Source: Mesostigma viride
Taxonomy: Eukaryota; Streptophyta; Mesostigmatophyceae; Mesostigmatales; Mesostigmataceae
Direction of reading: 5' to 3'
Length of the DNA: 64,000 nucleotides
NCBI GenBank assembly: GCA_009746045.1
Contig: RPFO01002116.1
Coordinates: 1 to 64,000 of the forward strand
Part shown: positions 35,640 through 46,842 of the stretch, one piece after another
How positions within the stretch are numbered: position 1 is the stretch's first letter
How the letters are laid out: the number at the start of each line of letters is the position of its first letter
Program-made: the position numbers and the translations under genes
Notes under the pieces: model-generated
Databases searched by the model: none
What the model was told of the DNA's origin: nothing
What the model saw: only the letters and a program-made list of their open reading frames with translations

Positions 35640-36000
35640 CCTTGCCGACGAGCTCAAGGACCAGTTTCTTACCCTCATGGGCTTGGTAGGTGAGGTAGAA
35701 CTGCGCGCGGGTGCCACCGCCTTCCCCACTCACGGGGACAAGGAGGCTCCCCCACCAGTCCTGCTCACCTTCCCCTCCCCTGAGGACAAGTGCTCAGCGG
35801 TTCCTCTCTCGTCGCAAGCGGTTGCACGTCCTCACCTGGACGCTGGACGACGACCTGACCCCCGCTCAGCAGCAGCAGCGACTTGTGGCCTGAATACCTC
35901 CGCCACAAGCAGGACCCCCAGAAGCCCCTGAAGGTGTACTGGAGGGGCGCCGGGGCGGGGGCCTGATGATCAACCACAAGATGTGGACGCCCCCAGCGGG

Positions 36001-36480
36001 CTAGAATAGCCCTAGCTTAATTGGTAGTCACTGCCGCCACGGCAGCCTTGCCTAGAATGTTTGCCTAGCCGTGCCACCATACCTAGTCACGTGCCCCGCT
36101 AACGCACGGTACACAACCAGCCATAGCCTTAGCTTAGCCCTTGTACAGCCATGCTACGTCCTGACTATACATGATCATATTACTTGCCCACGATCCTTGT
36201 AATGATGTGCTCATATGGGTCTTAAATTGCACCCACAGAACTTGCCGGATCGTCTATCGTGTCCGACTGCTGCTGTGGCATGCCTCTGGGCTCTGGCATG
36301 AAGGAGAAAGGGGGTCTCTGCCCTTTCTTCCTGTTGTGTGCACACATACAGGGATTAAAAGCACTCCGGTGCTCTGTGACTCCCCAATGGGAGCACGAGT
36401 TTAATGAATTAATGTACATACATGCGCACAACATTTGGAAGGCATGTGCTGATATCAACTATCGAGGATGCTCATGCAGT
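36001..36480 (+). mobile_element. LINE B region downstream of ORF1
   Basis: Non-coding sequence directly downstream of ORF1, repeated inverted at 43690-44105 (shared blocks TGTGCACAC, GGGATTAAAAGCACT, GACTCCCCAATGGGAGCACG). The two copies agree in order from ORF1 through this block, so it belongs to the element. No ORF2 follows in either copy. Confidence 0.7.
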
Positions 36481-37865
36481 TAGAAAGTTGTGATCGGCAT
36501 ATGGTTGCATGCACACAAACTTCACGGAGATCCATGTGCAGCTCCTATAACTACCTAGACTATACAAACTAGCGCGCTGCAGTATCCACCATGCGGTGGA
36601 TCCACGTAAATACTTATGGGCTTTAGAGGCCTAATTCAAATGAGTGAGCAGTAACCTTGCAGCAGCCGTTTGCACTTACCCGCCATTGTCCGCGCGTTAA
36701 ATGGGCATTCATCATCGGGATCCATGGTCCATACTGAGAAGTGACAGTGTCAGCCCACTCATGATTGCCATGCAAACATAAGCCAAAGAACTTCCAAGTG
36801 ATCATGCAGCCCCGATCCTAACCACTTAGTGAAAATTTCCATAGCGAGAGGTGCGGCAGTCTGTATTAAAAATCCCACTTGTCAGGTAATCTGAGAAAGG
36901 AGTACTCCCCTTGGCCATCAGGCTCAGAGCCGTTGCCCAGGGAGTCACCCCCGTCCTTCTCCTGAGTTGTTGACCCAGCATTCCCTGGGCATCCTCCGAT
37001 CCTTGGAAAGCGGTTACGGTGGGTCTTAGAGCGCCACGCCCCTGCAGGGCTGCTGCAGACATGTGCCCTCGAGTATGGCTAACCACCTCGATCCGCAGCT
37101 CAATCAAGTCGGGGATGGACAAGATTATGAGATGCCCCCTTTCCCGCTGGATTTTCAAGCCCGCACCGGGGACAACTCTCCTCAGGCTGCGTGTCGCTGG
37201 AAGTGTTTCCTGCAAAGGAGCGAAGGCATGGTGGGGCGGTCTGCAGGGTGAGCGAGTGAATGGTCAGTTGTGCCACCAGCTTCAACTCAGGCCCCTTTCC
37301 CTATGGTCTATGCGCTATTAATAGGGTACCAAGCAGACGCAGGATACTGAGTAAGTACAAGCATAGGATGCCAGCAGACCTCACCACAGGGCACCATTGC
37401 AGGAGAAAGGTACTAGGAATAGGAAACTGCCCTACCTTCAGGTACCACGCTCCAAGCAACGACTGGAATGGTTTCCCCACCGTGCAGCCATGGTTTGAAA
37501 AAGGTGGCCAGATCATCACAGTTTTGCAAGGCATTCAGCCACACATGTGAGATTCCCCAGCATAAGCTGAGAACTGCCCTGATAGTTGTGTTCCAGCAGG
37601 AAACTGTTCCGAACACCTCTTCCCTGAGGTCAGTGGAGGTCGGGGGGTCTGGCCTCACACAAACGCAGCCCCTTCCCATGGTGGGCGGACTTGTCTCTCT
37701 TCAAAATACCACAGTCCCACAGACGGCACCCCCAAGCAACCTTACCCCGTTCAGTGTCACGGGGCCTAGCATCATCATCCCTTACCCCGTTCAACGTGAG
37801 GGTGCCTAGCATCACCATCCCTTACCCCGTTCAACGTGACGGTGCCTAGCATCACCATCCCTTAC
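36481..37865. other. possible 3' exons of the unknown gene at 37812-39266; unresolved
   Basis: Minus-strand candidates are about 37628-37452 (acceptor after CCACTGACCTCAG, donor GTAGGG or GTACCT) and about 37213-36826 (acceptor after CTTTGCAG). Both have open frames without similarity I recognise. Several donor/acceptor combinations keep a frame, so I cannot choose one. 36481-36825 shows nothing. Confidence 0.3.
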
Positions 37866-37890
37866 CCCGTTCAACGTGACGGTCCCCAGC
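37740..37890. repeat. 40-bp tandem repeat carrying a 5' splice site
   Basis: About 3.75 copies. On the minus strand each contains GTTGAACGG(G) followed by GTAAGG, at 37865, 37825, 37785 and 37745. The array sits at the end of the open frame 39266-37812. Confidence 0.9.
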
Positions 37891-39266
37891 ACACCGTGGC
37901 GCGAGGCGGGCATATCGGCGGGGCTATCCGCAGAGACCAGCACCTGAAATCCCTGGACCATCACCGCCAGCTGGTCCACCCTCACGCCAGCTGTGCCACC
38001 CTGGAGCAGCGACGCAGCCAGGTCAGGCGGACTAGCAGGTGCAGCATGGTCATATGCCGAAGCTGCCTGCAGCCGCATGTTAACGTGCACCTGCTCATCC
38101 GAAATTATGCAGTACCACTGACTGGGGGGGCCTCTGGCATTAACAGCATCATGTCTGGCCGGATGGCTGTGGGTGCCATGTGCGCTCTGTGCGCTTGGTC
38201 GTGCCCCCTCTGCCCCCAGAGATGTCAAGGCAGGCTTCAGCGCCTGCTGTGGCTGCTGCCCCCAGTGCTGCTGCTGCAATGATGACTGCAAACCCGGAAT
38301 GTTAAGTCGCGGCAAGCCCTGCGGCACCCTGGTGTCTAGGGGCAAGGAAGTCGGGGCCCTTAGATCCCATGTCGTGTGCACCGGTGCGGCGCCACTTGTC
38401 GTCAGCGTGACATTGACGGTGGGATCCAGGGACCAGTTACCAGACGCAAGCAGCGAATCGCTAAACGTGGCCATGGCGGTGCCGACGACAAACGCCTGCG
38501 CCGCCAGTGCTTCCAGCGTGGTGTGTGCGGCACTCTGGACAGTATGCAACGTGACCGTCACCGCGACCTCCGTGACGCTAAAGATGGGCGTCCACTCCTG
38601 GCCCCGCCTGCCGATCATCACGTCCACCTGGCAGGTGTCCCCCAGGCCCAGGTAGCGCTGCAGGACCAAGCGCAGCCGCTCCACCTTCCATGAGGCCGCC
38701 CCGCGCATCCTGCCAGGGTGCAGCAGGGTGAAGTTGAAGACGAGCTCGATGGCTGTTCCAGTCTTGCAGAGGGTGCTGCCTCGCGCAGAGGGGTAGGAGC
38801 AGACTGCAATGCAAGGGTGACCGCAGGACAGTTTCCCAGCAGGACAGCAGGACACCGCAGGACAGTAAGGCGGAGCAGTCTCCCAGCCATCCCCAGTCAG
38901 GTACGCTACAAGGCAGCAAGTCGTGTCGCAATACATCAAGGTTTCCTCACTAAGGCAACATAAACAACAAAGACGTACAGCTTTAAACACTATGCAGGTC
39001 CCAGCACAGAAGGCAAGCAAATGGCAGAATTTTAACAAAGAGGAACCAGTGTAGAACCAGGGCGGGCGCCAGGGGATCCAGGTGGCATTAGCAAACGGTG
39101 GATATTGGGCACTCACGCTGTAAAAGTGCCAAGCTTGGACGACCAGTATGCATGTGCATGCGCAAGTTGCTGCTGCAACCCCGGAGAGCCAAGAACCAAC
39201 GCTAACACGCTCTATCCCACTAAAATAGAGACACCACCCTGGCAGCCACACAAGCACTCGCTCCAT
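37812..39266 (-). CDS. unrecognised membrane/secreted protein, exon(s)
   Basis: An uninterrupted 484-codon frame starting with ATG at 39266. The N-terminal third has two hydrophobic segments (about residues 24-46 and 78-98) and a very Cys-rich stretch (about 99-167). It is followed by a beta-rich-looking middle (about 170-290, with VTVTLHTVQ and VNVTLTTSG) and a Gln/Ala/Pro-rich linker. From about 37866 on the frame is probably intron: a GTAAGG donor follows codon 467 in phase 0 and is repeated in the 40-bp array. The Cys-rich region may also be partly intron, since a TTGCAG acceptor precedes the codons for CSYPSARGS. Not assigned to a family; a cell-wall or surface protein is a guess. Gene reality rests on length and splice context only. 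Confidence 0.5.
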   Translation of the reverse strand: MERVLVWLPGWCLYFSGIERVSVGSWLSGVAAATCACTCILVVQAWHFYSVSAQYPPFANATWIPWRPPWFYTGSSLLKFCHLLAFCAGTCIVFKAVRLCCLCCLSEETLMYCDTTCCLVAYLTGDGWETAPPYCPAVSCCPAGKLSCGHPCIAVCSYPSARGSTLCKTGTAIELVFNFTLLHPGRMRGAASWKVERLRLVLQRYLGLGDTCQVDVMIGRRGQEWTPIFSVTEVAVTVTLHTVQSAAHTTLEALAAQAFVVGTAMATFSDSLLASGNWSLDPTVNVTLTTSGAAPVHTTWDLRAPTSLPLDTRVPQGLPRLNIPGLQSSLQQQHWGQQPQQALKPALTSLGAEGARPSAQSAHGTHSHPARHDAVNARGPPSQWYCIISDEQVHVNMRLQAASAYDHAAPASPPDLAASLLQGGTAGVRVDQLAVMVQGFQVLVSADSPADMPASRHGVLGTVTLNGVRDGDARHRHVERGKGW

Positions 39267-39693
39267 ACAAATCAGTCAGCCAGCATTCGATATGAACGGC
39301 AGCACCCAGTGTGCCAGACATGCTCTTTGCCTCCACACGAGCCAGCAAGATGACAGTCTTTCGGTGCGTCTACATGCATGCGCTGCGGCTGTGTGGAGCA
39401 GCCTCGCACATGGGCGATGGGCAAGGTAAACCTGGTACAACGTCCCCTACCGCCTTCGGCCTTCCTTGCCCCCATTCTGTCCCGTTCCTCCAACCCTCCC
39501 TCTGTCATCCCTCTGTCCTCTGCCTTAGCACAGGCGTTATTTTGCAGTAACCAGGGAGACCTGACTTTCCTAGCTGATGCTGATGACGACATGGCTATAC
39601 GAATAGCTGATGTCAGGCTGGCTGTTGCTGAGAGGCACTGCGATGGCTGAGAATTACATGCCACTCGGCGCGCACAGAAAGTCGTTCAACTTC
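39267..39693. other. intergenic, nothing recognised
   Basis: Upstream of the unknown minus-strand gene and downstream of the fucosyltransferase-like stop. It should hold the promoter of the former and terminator of the latter; no clear motif seen. Confidence 0.35.
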
Positions 39694-41178
39694 TTAGCCA
39701 CCCACCGCACAGGGCCCACCTGGCAAAAAAAATTTCTCCATGGGGTGGAGGCGCGTCCTGTCATTCAGCCGCTCCTCCTCGCGGGGCCTCGCTAATGCTT
39801 GCACTCGTTCTGGATGGCAGTCAAACGCATGCGCCGCGCAGCGTGCCCCCGTGCGTAGATCCCTTGACATCCACTCGGCGGTGTTGGCAAACCCGCTCTT
39901 CTCCATCACGATGCACGTGGCATGGGACAGCAGCAGCAGCTCAGCGACCGTCAGCATCATGGCTCGCCGCATGGCATCCTTCTGCAAATTGGTGGTGGCG
40001 TTGGCCCTTGGCAGCCGTCCCGCATGGACCGCCTGCCGCCCAGTGTAGGAGATGTCGGACTCGTGATGCCCCTCTGCGAGCAGCTGATCCCGCATCACCT
40101 GCGCGGCTTCGCTGCTATCCGACGCGATGAAGATGGGGACAGAGTGGGGGTTGAGGGGTTTTAAACTTGGGTTGCGCTTTGCAAAGGGGGGCTGGGTCAC
40201 CAGTTGAGTGAGCTGGGTCGCACAGGCAGTGTACGGGGCCACGCCTTGCTGGAGCCCGTTGCAAAACTGCACATTGATCCAGTCGTCCTTGAACTGCTCC
40301 GAGGTGCCCGCACGAATGTGGACGGCGACCCAGGGGGTGCCATTGGTGGGGATGCCCAGTGCCCTCTTGTGCTGGGCCAGCTCTTGCTCCATACCTTCAG
40401 AGGGCCGGAACAGTAGATGCCAGCCCCACGCAAACCGGGGGCCTTGGGGCATGGACCATTGCTGCGAAGGCCCCTGGGACGCCACCAGGGTGGATGCCAT
40501 GCGCGAATCCAGGATCTGGTTCCATATGGGGTGGTTTAACCGGAGATGGACCACACGCGAGTTGGATTTCAAGACGTCGGAGATCAACCGGTCGGCGTCA
40601 AACACGCCGCCGCGGTCGGGGGACTTCCCCCCCACCATGTAGGTTAGAGGGGGGTGAAACGCGTCAAGGAATCTCGATCTCCCCCGATCCTTGTAACTGG
40701 GCAGGCAGCTGGCGAGGCTGTGCCAGTCGATGGCGTTGGGTACCAGGGAGTCCGTCAGCGGGAACTCGGTGTGCTGGATGATAAACACGCGCTGCGTCAC
40801 CACCGCGAGGTAGAAGGCGCCCATGATGCCCTTGAGCCGGTCCCCGATGCCACCGCATTGCCCGGGGATGCAGTGGAATACGAGAAACCGCACCTGCAAA
40901 GGGATGTGACGAGGAGTGGCCGCCATCCGAAGCAAACAGGTGTGGTGAAACTTTGCGTAGTCCTTGAGGAAGGTTGGAATATCTTCGGGTACGGACGCGG
41001 GCTGAACTTGCAGAGCTCCTCGCTGGTGAAAGGCAACACACCCCGTGTTCATTTGAGCTGGCTGATCTGGATTCGTGGCGGGCAATATTGGAACGGGTAG
41101 CCCCGCAGTCGACATGACCTGCACGAAACAAATTGTGAGCGTCATGATGGACAGTGGCCAAAACCTTGAAAATTCCAT
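39694..41178 (-). CDS. fucosyltransferase-like glycosyltransferase, single exon
   Basis: 494 residues in one exon. The hydrophobic N-terminus (about 5-28) is a signal anchor, giving a type II Golgi/ER protein. GT-B-type fucosyltransferase signatures are QCGGIGDRLKG (108-117; donor-site glycine loop), TQRVFIIQH (128-136), the HIRAG motif (287-291; the conserved basic residue usually contacting GDP-fucose), FIASDSSEA (350-358) and EKSGFANTAEW (426-436). The layout resembles the superfamily that includes plant GT37, GT23/NodZ and O-fucosyltransferases. The product should transfer fucose or a related sugar to glycan or protein in the secretory pathway. Exact linkage cannot be predicted. Lack of introns contrasts with its intron-rich neighbours. 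Start is the first ATG of the frame and immediately precedes the anchor. Confidence 0.8.
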   Translation of the reverse strand: MEFSRFWPLSIMTLTICFVQVMSTAGLPVPILPATNPDQPAQMNTGCVAFHQRGALQVQPASVPEDIPTFLKDYAKFHHTCLLRMAATPRHIPLQVRFLVFHCIPGQCGGIGDRLKGIMGAFYLAVVTQRVFIIQHTEFPLTDSLVPNAIDWHSLASCLPSYKDRGRSRFLDAFHPPLTYMVGGKSPDRGGVFDADRLISDVLKSNSRVVHLRLNHPIWNQILDSRMASTLVASQGPSQQWSMPQGPRFAWGWHLLFRPSEGMEQELAQHKRALGIPTNGTPWVAVHIRAGTSEQFKDDWINVQFCNGLQQGVAPYTACATQLTQLVTQPPFAKRNPSLKPLNPHSVPIFIASDSSEAAQVMRDQLLAEGHHESDISYTGRQAVHAGRLPRANATTNLQKDAMRRAMMLTVAELLLLSHATCIVMEKSGFANTAEWMSRDLRTGARCAAHAFDCHPERVQALARPREEERLNDRTRLHPMEKFFLPGGPCAVGG

Positions 41179-43689
41179 CGAGACTTGCCACCGGATATAT
41201 CATGGTATTCCCGACGTAATGCCTCTGTCGAGCTTGTTATAAACATGCAGGAGAATTACGGGCATGGCCGGGGTGCAGCGAAAGTATCGTCGTCATGATG
41301 TAGTATGTATAGCTCACAGCCATGTCCATAACACGTGACTGCGTCACTCGAGAGCATAAATCCGCAAGAGTCCGCAAGCCTCCTCAAGCCGTGTTGCATG
41401 ATTTAACAGTTGAGCACTCGATTTGCTCCACGTGGCGTTATGCGACCCCACTTCAAGCCTAATGGCGCCACGTGGCAGAACTTGGGAACCATCTCGAATT
41501 TTGGCCTCACCAAACCATCTCGGATTTTGGCCTCGTCAATCAGGCTCAAATATGTAATATGAAGATGTCCTCTAGAGGATATACATATGACTGGCTTTAC
41601 CACACACACACAGTAAGCACTAAAGGAACTAGTTATACCATACTGTCGACACCATCCTAACAATCGCGATTGCCGACTCGGTGACTGGGGACTAGTCACG
41701 AGACCTGAATTACCTAACCGACAGCTTGGCCTCGATGACTGAATCACATTAGTCATGTATGCGGTATGCCGAAGGAAAACATTATTTTCATTCACGCAAC
41801 CAGCTAGAATGCATAGCAAACAAATAAGCGAAGATTGTGGGTACTGGGATCGGGAACGGCTAGCGCTCGGCTTCCACGGAAGCTGGTGCCGGGGTTGACT
41901 TTGGTACCGAAAATGCTGAACGGGCTTCCGGGCCCGTGTCACAAGCCGATGCCTAAATGCGCAGCCAGGTTTCCTGCACGCACTTAATTCCGGATGCGCA
42001 GGTCACCATATGCATGCTGGCATTTTTAATATCTTCTGCAATCTCGTCGCTCTCTGCCTGCATAGATGTCGTTGCCACATCCGAGTTCGACGGGAATCCT
42101 GACACATGACGTAGGCTATGCACCTACTCTATCTAGGCGGCAATGTATGCACGATTTGCTGCTGTTAACAACTGGGTATTGAGCACGCTTGCGTTTGACT
42201 GTGACATCGTTCGATAAGCAAACGCAGTTCATTAATTCCTTCCACATCTCAGTCTAGCAACTAGTAGGAATTTGCATGGGTATTATCTGCGTAGCTCTTG
42301 ATCGGAGTTGGAGTTAAATACCACTTGCTCGACTCGCACATTTGCCAAGGTTGCTCATGTCGTCATAAGCCAATGGTACCGTTACTCATGGCGTACGTGC
42401 CCCTGCTGTGGTGGCGTTGTCAAGGAATACATCGCTTCCTTCTGCATCCTTTTCCATATCATACGCGCGCTAAGACCGCGCAATCATGCTCTGTGAAGCC
42501 CCCAGCTTCTGACGTCAATTGCTTAATGCCTCACAAGCCATTTATGGGTTTCAGTCTGCATGCGCGGCATATCATTACACCTCCTTGCAAGGCGTGGTCG
42601 GCATGCTTTCTCTCTCACACACCTCAGCGGCACGGTACAGGATGGAGCAATGCCTGGTTCTATCAACCTGATCCAGTTGGTGCTAATGTTACCTAATGTG
42701 GCTCGCTCAGAGGCGTGCATTCTTGGTCGAAAACGTATCACCATGTGCGGTCTCACGATGCCCACCAGCCTGTTTCCTATTCGTTTCATGGGCACACCCG
42801 TGTACATATGTGCGATACTTAGCCTACACATCCGGCTTGCAACGCCAACATTGTGCTGCCGGTTGTCCCATTGCTGTGAACGTTGCTTTCTAGCAAATAG
42901 CTTCGAGCCCCGTTTGAATGGCACATGGCGGACTATCTCTGTCATGGCAGAACTAGCACATATCCTAATCCAATGCATTCATATCCCTTTCTCCTGCACC
43001 CAACCGGCTTAATATCGTGCCCCTGACCACCCTGCAGGGAGCGCGCAAGCTGGGCGGCGTGCTGCGTTGATGGGGAGGACCACTTCTTTTTGCTTCACGG
43101 TTCACAAAGGTTGGGCACGGACGTCAACGCGTTGCGTTATCAATCATTGCGTCGCAGCTTGCGCGTGCTTTATTGCGTTCTCATATTGCATGCAAAGTAG
43201 CTTCGCAGGTTGCCACGCACCTTTTCGTCTGCCTAACATTGCTCACCGGCTAAGTAGACCCAGCTGAAGCCCATCATTAGATGCACTCTTTAGAACTAGC
43301 CATATTTATGTTCAACGTCGTTGCACTACTAGCTAGCTACAAGAAATATTAATATAGATTGCCATGCACTAGTACTGGCTGCTGCGTGATTAGCGATCGG
43401 GCCCAATGTGCGGCGGCGAGCACAGATTCAGCGTAGTAGTCCACGGAAATACGTCCCACGAAATACAGCCCACAACGCTGGCACTGCAGCTGGTCGTCAA
43501 CTTTCTTGGCCGGACGTACATTGCACCGACGTCGTGTAATCTGCTGAGGGCACGAACTCAGACTGGTGGGCCAGGCCAATGATTTCTGACGAAAAGGATG
43601 GCGACGCCATGTGACTTGCTTTGCAAGGCTTCCCTGTGGACTTTCGGTTCAGGTGACTGATTTCAAGGCCCAGCTTGTTTGTTGACCTG
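41179..43689. other. 2.5 kb without a recognised gene
   Basis: Frames of 130-180 codons occur (41403-41942 minus, 42298-42696 plus, 42523-42978 minus) but overlap each other on both strands and show no family motif. A CCCTGCAG acceptor-like site at about 43038 precedes a short open stretch. I see no convincing gene. The end nearest 41178 should contain the fucosyltransferase promoter. Confidence 0.4.
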
Positions 43690-44530
43690 GGCAATAAAAC
43701 ACGTGCTCCCGTTGGGGAGTCACGGAGCACCGAAGTGCTTTTAATCCCTGTGTGTGCACAACAGGAGAAAGGGCAGAGACCCCCAGTCTCCTTCATGCCA
43801 CTGAGGCATGCCACAGCTGCATGCGGGCACGCTAGCTAAACGGACACGCTAGTTACGATCCGGCAGTCTGTGGGTGCAATAAGACCCATGTGAGCATATC
43901 ATAACAAGGAGCGTGGGCAAGAAATCTGATCATAGCCAGGGCGTAGCATGGCTGTACTAAGACTAGGCTAAGGCCATGGCTGGTTGTGCACCGTGCGTTA
44001 GCGGCACGTGACTAGGTATGTCGGGCACAGCTAGGCAAACATGTTAAGCATGGCTGCCTTAGCGGCAGTGACTCCAATGGATACAAGCTAGGGCTATTGC
44101 TATTCTAGCGCCGCGCGCGGGGGGCGTCCACATCTTGTGGTTGATCATCAGGTCCCCGCCCCTCCAGTACACCTTGGGCTTCTGGGGGTCCTGCTTTAAT
44201 ACATATGGCGGATCGAGGTATTCCGGCCACAGGTCGCGTCGCTGCTGCTGCTGATCGAGCGGGGGTCAGGTCGTCGTCCAGCGTCCAGGTGAGGTCGTGC
44301 AACCTCTTGCGACGAGAGAGGAACCGCTGCTTATCCTCAGGGGAGGGGAAGGTGAGCAGGACTGGTGGGGGAGCCGCCTTGTCCCGTGAGTGGCCGGGGA
44401 AGCTAGGCGGTGACACCCACGCAGTTCTACCTCACCTACCAGGCCCATGAGGGTAAGGAGCTGGTTCTTGAGCCGTCGTCAGCAAGGGAGGTTGACGTGG
44501 GCAAGCTTGTTGTGAGCATAACTCCAGACC
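43690..44530 (-). mobile_element. LINE B fragment, inverted relative to 35645-36480
   Basis: Read on the minus strand: a remnant of ORF1 (TLMGLVGEVELR, then frameshifted FLSRRKRL-TWTLDDDLTP) followed by the same downstream block as at 36001-36400. Unlike the plus-strand copy it has no solo LTR at the corresponding position (about 44490), so it shows the pre-insertion arrangement. Not coding. Confidence 0.8.
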
Positions 44531-46260
44531 TGTATACAGGAATTACCGGCCGGCTATAAGTGAAACCCTCCTTCCTACGGCTTCAGTTCTAGCCTCTAGG
44601 TATAGTACCAGTGGCACTATGAAGCTAAGTATCATTGAATTTGCGCCACAGCGGTTGCCCGCGCAGATCATACTCTTCACACTGCTCTTTTTCCTCAGAC
44701 CCGTGAAACTTCATCTTACTGACGGCACCAGGGAATTGAATTCTGCCCACAAACTACAGATCTAGATCTGGGGAAACCTCAGACTGAGATGAAAACCCCA
44801 GATGGGGCACTTCTCCATCAGAGACCGGACAATTGATGTCAGACATTCCCACACCAGAGACATGTCTCACCCCTCAGGGTGTGCTCAGAATTATGTACAA
44901 TCAAGCTCCCAGCCTGATATTCTGTATCCTTAGCACCCAGCTCTCAGATAGACCAACCATGCAGTCGGCATTCATGAGCTTCCTCAGTACATTGCCGGTA
45001 CTGGGCTGGGGCCTTGCTTTGTGTGGCAACTTGGTCAATGCATCGGCAGGGTTCTCCTCACCAGGGATAGGCTTCAGGTCAACCAAACTGGCCATGCAAC
45101 TCCTTCAGCAACCAATAATCCAGATCCCGGCTCCTAGCCAGCTGCTTGTGAACAAACTGGACCATAACCATGCATGCATGCTGTCTGTTAGCACCAACGT
45201 CTCCATCTGCAAGGACCAAGAGGTAACTGAAGCCAGCTCCAGCATCAACTCCTTTATGTACAGGCTGGACTGGATCCCCTCACAAATGGCCCTGCATTCT
45301 GCCACATCTGAACGGGTACAGACCCTCTTCTGCAGTCTGCTGTACATACGGCCAGAAAAACTAGCCCTGCTCTGATAAAAAGCAAACAGAGCAGCAGATC
45401 TCCGGCCCCCTGACCTTGGTGATCGACCTGGCGAGCATCCAGGGAGCTGTCAACAAATATCTCCAAGGTCAAAGGTGATAGGCTGAGTAAAGTCAGATCC
45501 CAGACAAAATCAGATTGAAGGAGTACTCTCCACCAAACGGTCTATGACTCGAGGTTTCTCATCCTCAAGCACCTCATCAGGCATAAAATTTGCAATGGAC
45601 CATCAAAGAAGGACCACAGATGCTGGCATACCAAGCCCACACGCCTCTCAACTCAGGACCTATAGCTGCAGCCTGGGTACGCCGGTGATCTTCTCTGGCA
45701 AGGCTTTCAAAATGGTCTGCTTCTACATACTCTCCTCCAGCCTGAAGCCTGACTGATACTCAACTCCCCATCCCTCTTGTTGTACAGGGTAGCCTGCATG
45801 AATTCCACAAAATACCTGTGCAGCCGGGCTTCAGTTGTTGGGTTCCTGCTACAGCTCCTTGCCCAATGAAAACTTGCCACTGATGACAGGAATAAACCTC
45901 TTCAACCAGGTCGTGGGAGCTAGCTAGCAAATGCAGATCATCTCCATGCAAGCTAGCATACATGTACTGGCAACCCCTCCCATTTGGCCAGCAACAAACA
46001 GGGATCAACTGAAGACACCTTTAGACCACAATCACTGATTAGAGCTTCCTGCAGCGTTCACAAGTCTCCAGATGATAGGGCTTGACCTGAGTCCTTCCAG
46101 GCACTTCACAATGATTAGGAAAGGCTCATGCAGCTCTGCAGCTTCCAGATAGCAGGCACCTCAACACCGATAAGGCTCATCCTCAGTGCTTCCAAATTCT
46201 CCTGCATGGCCACTTCTGGATCAGATTTTTTAAAATATGCCCTCTTGAAGTCCAGCAGCA

Positions 46261-46407
46261 GTTGTACAAGCTACTGCATGCTTATACAAGTTTTTATGCG
46301 CAATTAACCTTGTGCATGGCTAAGGTTAACGCATATTCTTACATCCTGCGCCCTTAGTAGCCAAAGGTTTGCGCATACTGAAAAGTATAAGCAGTAGCTT
46401 GTACAAC
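46261..46407. mobile_element. hairpin MITE 1 inside the copia remnant
   Basis: Terminal inverted repeats GTTGTACAAGCTACTGC at 46261-46277 and its complement at 46391-46407, with further internal inverted blocks (GCGCA, GGTTAA). About 147 bp, no coding. Confidence 0.75.
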
Positions 46408-46675
46408 TTGAAACCTTAGCGCGTGTGGCGAAATCTTAAGCGGCTCCCTAACTAGGGCTTAACTTCCGCATCGAATTACTAATTTGATATTGATCCCGGG
46501 AAGGCTCGATCGATATCTACCTCGCGGGAGGCCATTACTGTCACTGATTAGGTCCGACCCGGCGGTGGGCACCCCGGCGGATCCTCCCAAATAACCCCTG
46601 CTCAGCCCTGTGCCCCTGTCCCCATGCATGCGAGTTTTCGAACCCATGCCTGCCGTGCGCGCCGGTTCTAAGAAG

Positions 46676-46842
46676 ATGTACAAGCTACTGCTTATACTTT
46701 ATATGGGCAAACCTTTTGGCTAAGGCTAATAACGCATATATTCTTTTACATCCTGCGCAGGATGTAAGAATATGCGTTAACCTTAGCCATGTGCACAAAA
46801 GGTTTGCGCATAAAAAGTATAAGCGGGTCAGCTTGTACAATA
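46676..46842. mobile_element. hairpin MITE 2 inside the copia remnant
   Basis: Same TIR family (TGTACAAGCTACTGCTTATAC on the left, a diverged complement on the right). Its centre is the palindrome ACATCCTGCGCAGGATGT. It lies 270 bp from MITE 1 in the same orientation-symmetric form, so the pair could also be the ends of one composite insertion. Confidence 0.7.

Larger units (their letters stand above)
34270..36000 (+). pseudogene. LINE B ORF1, degenerate, split by a solo LTR
   Basis: The upstream half (about 34300-34913) has coiled-coil-like heptads, a DLPPLSYADLLRSA block and a stretch parallel to ELAKRSLNVIVKNL of the better copy at 53861-54767. The downstream half (35645-36000) gives DQFLTLMGLVGEVELR, PPPVLLTFPSPEDK, then after a frameshift FLSRRKRLHVLTWTLDDDL. 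This is the L1-type ORF1 layout: coiled coil, RNA-recognition fold, C-terminal domain. Phase and sense continue exactly across the inserted LTR when one target copy is ignored. Several stops and shifts show it is dead. Confidence 0.8.

Noticed and set aside
37836-38655. Plus-strand frames of 148-160 codons
   Set aside because: They are opposite the longer minus-strand frame, which has better splice and hydrophobicity features.
46408-46675. Possible tRNA or small RNA gene between the two MITEs
   Set aside because: I could not fold a cloverleaf or find A and B boxes by eye.
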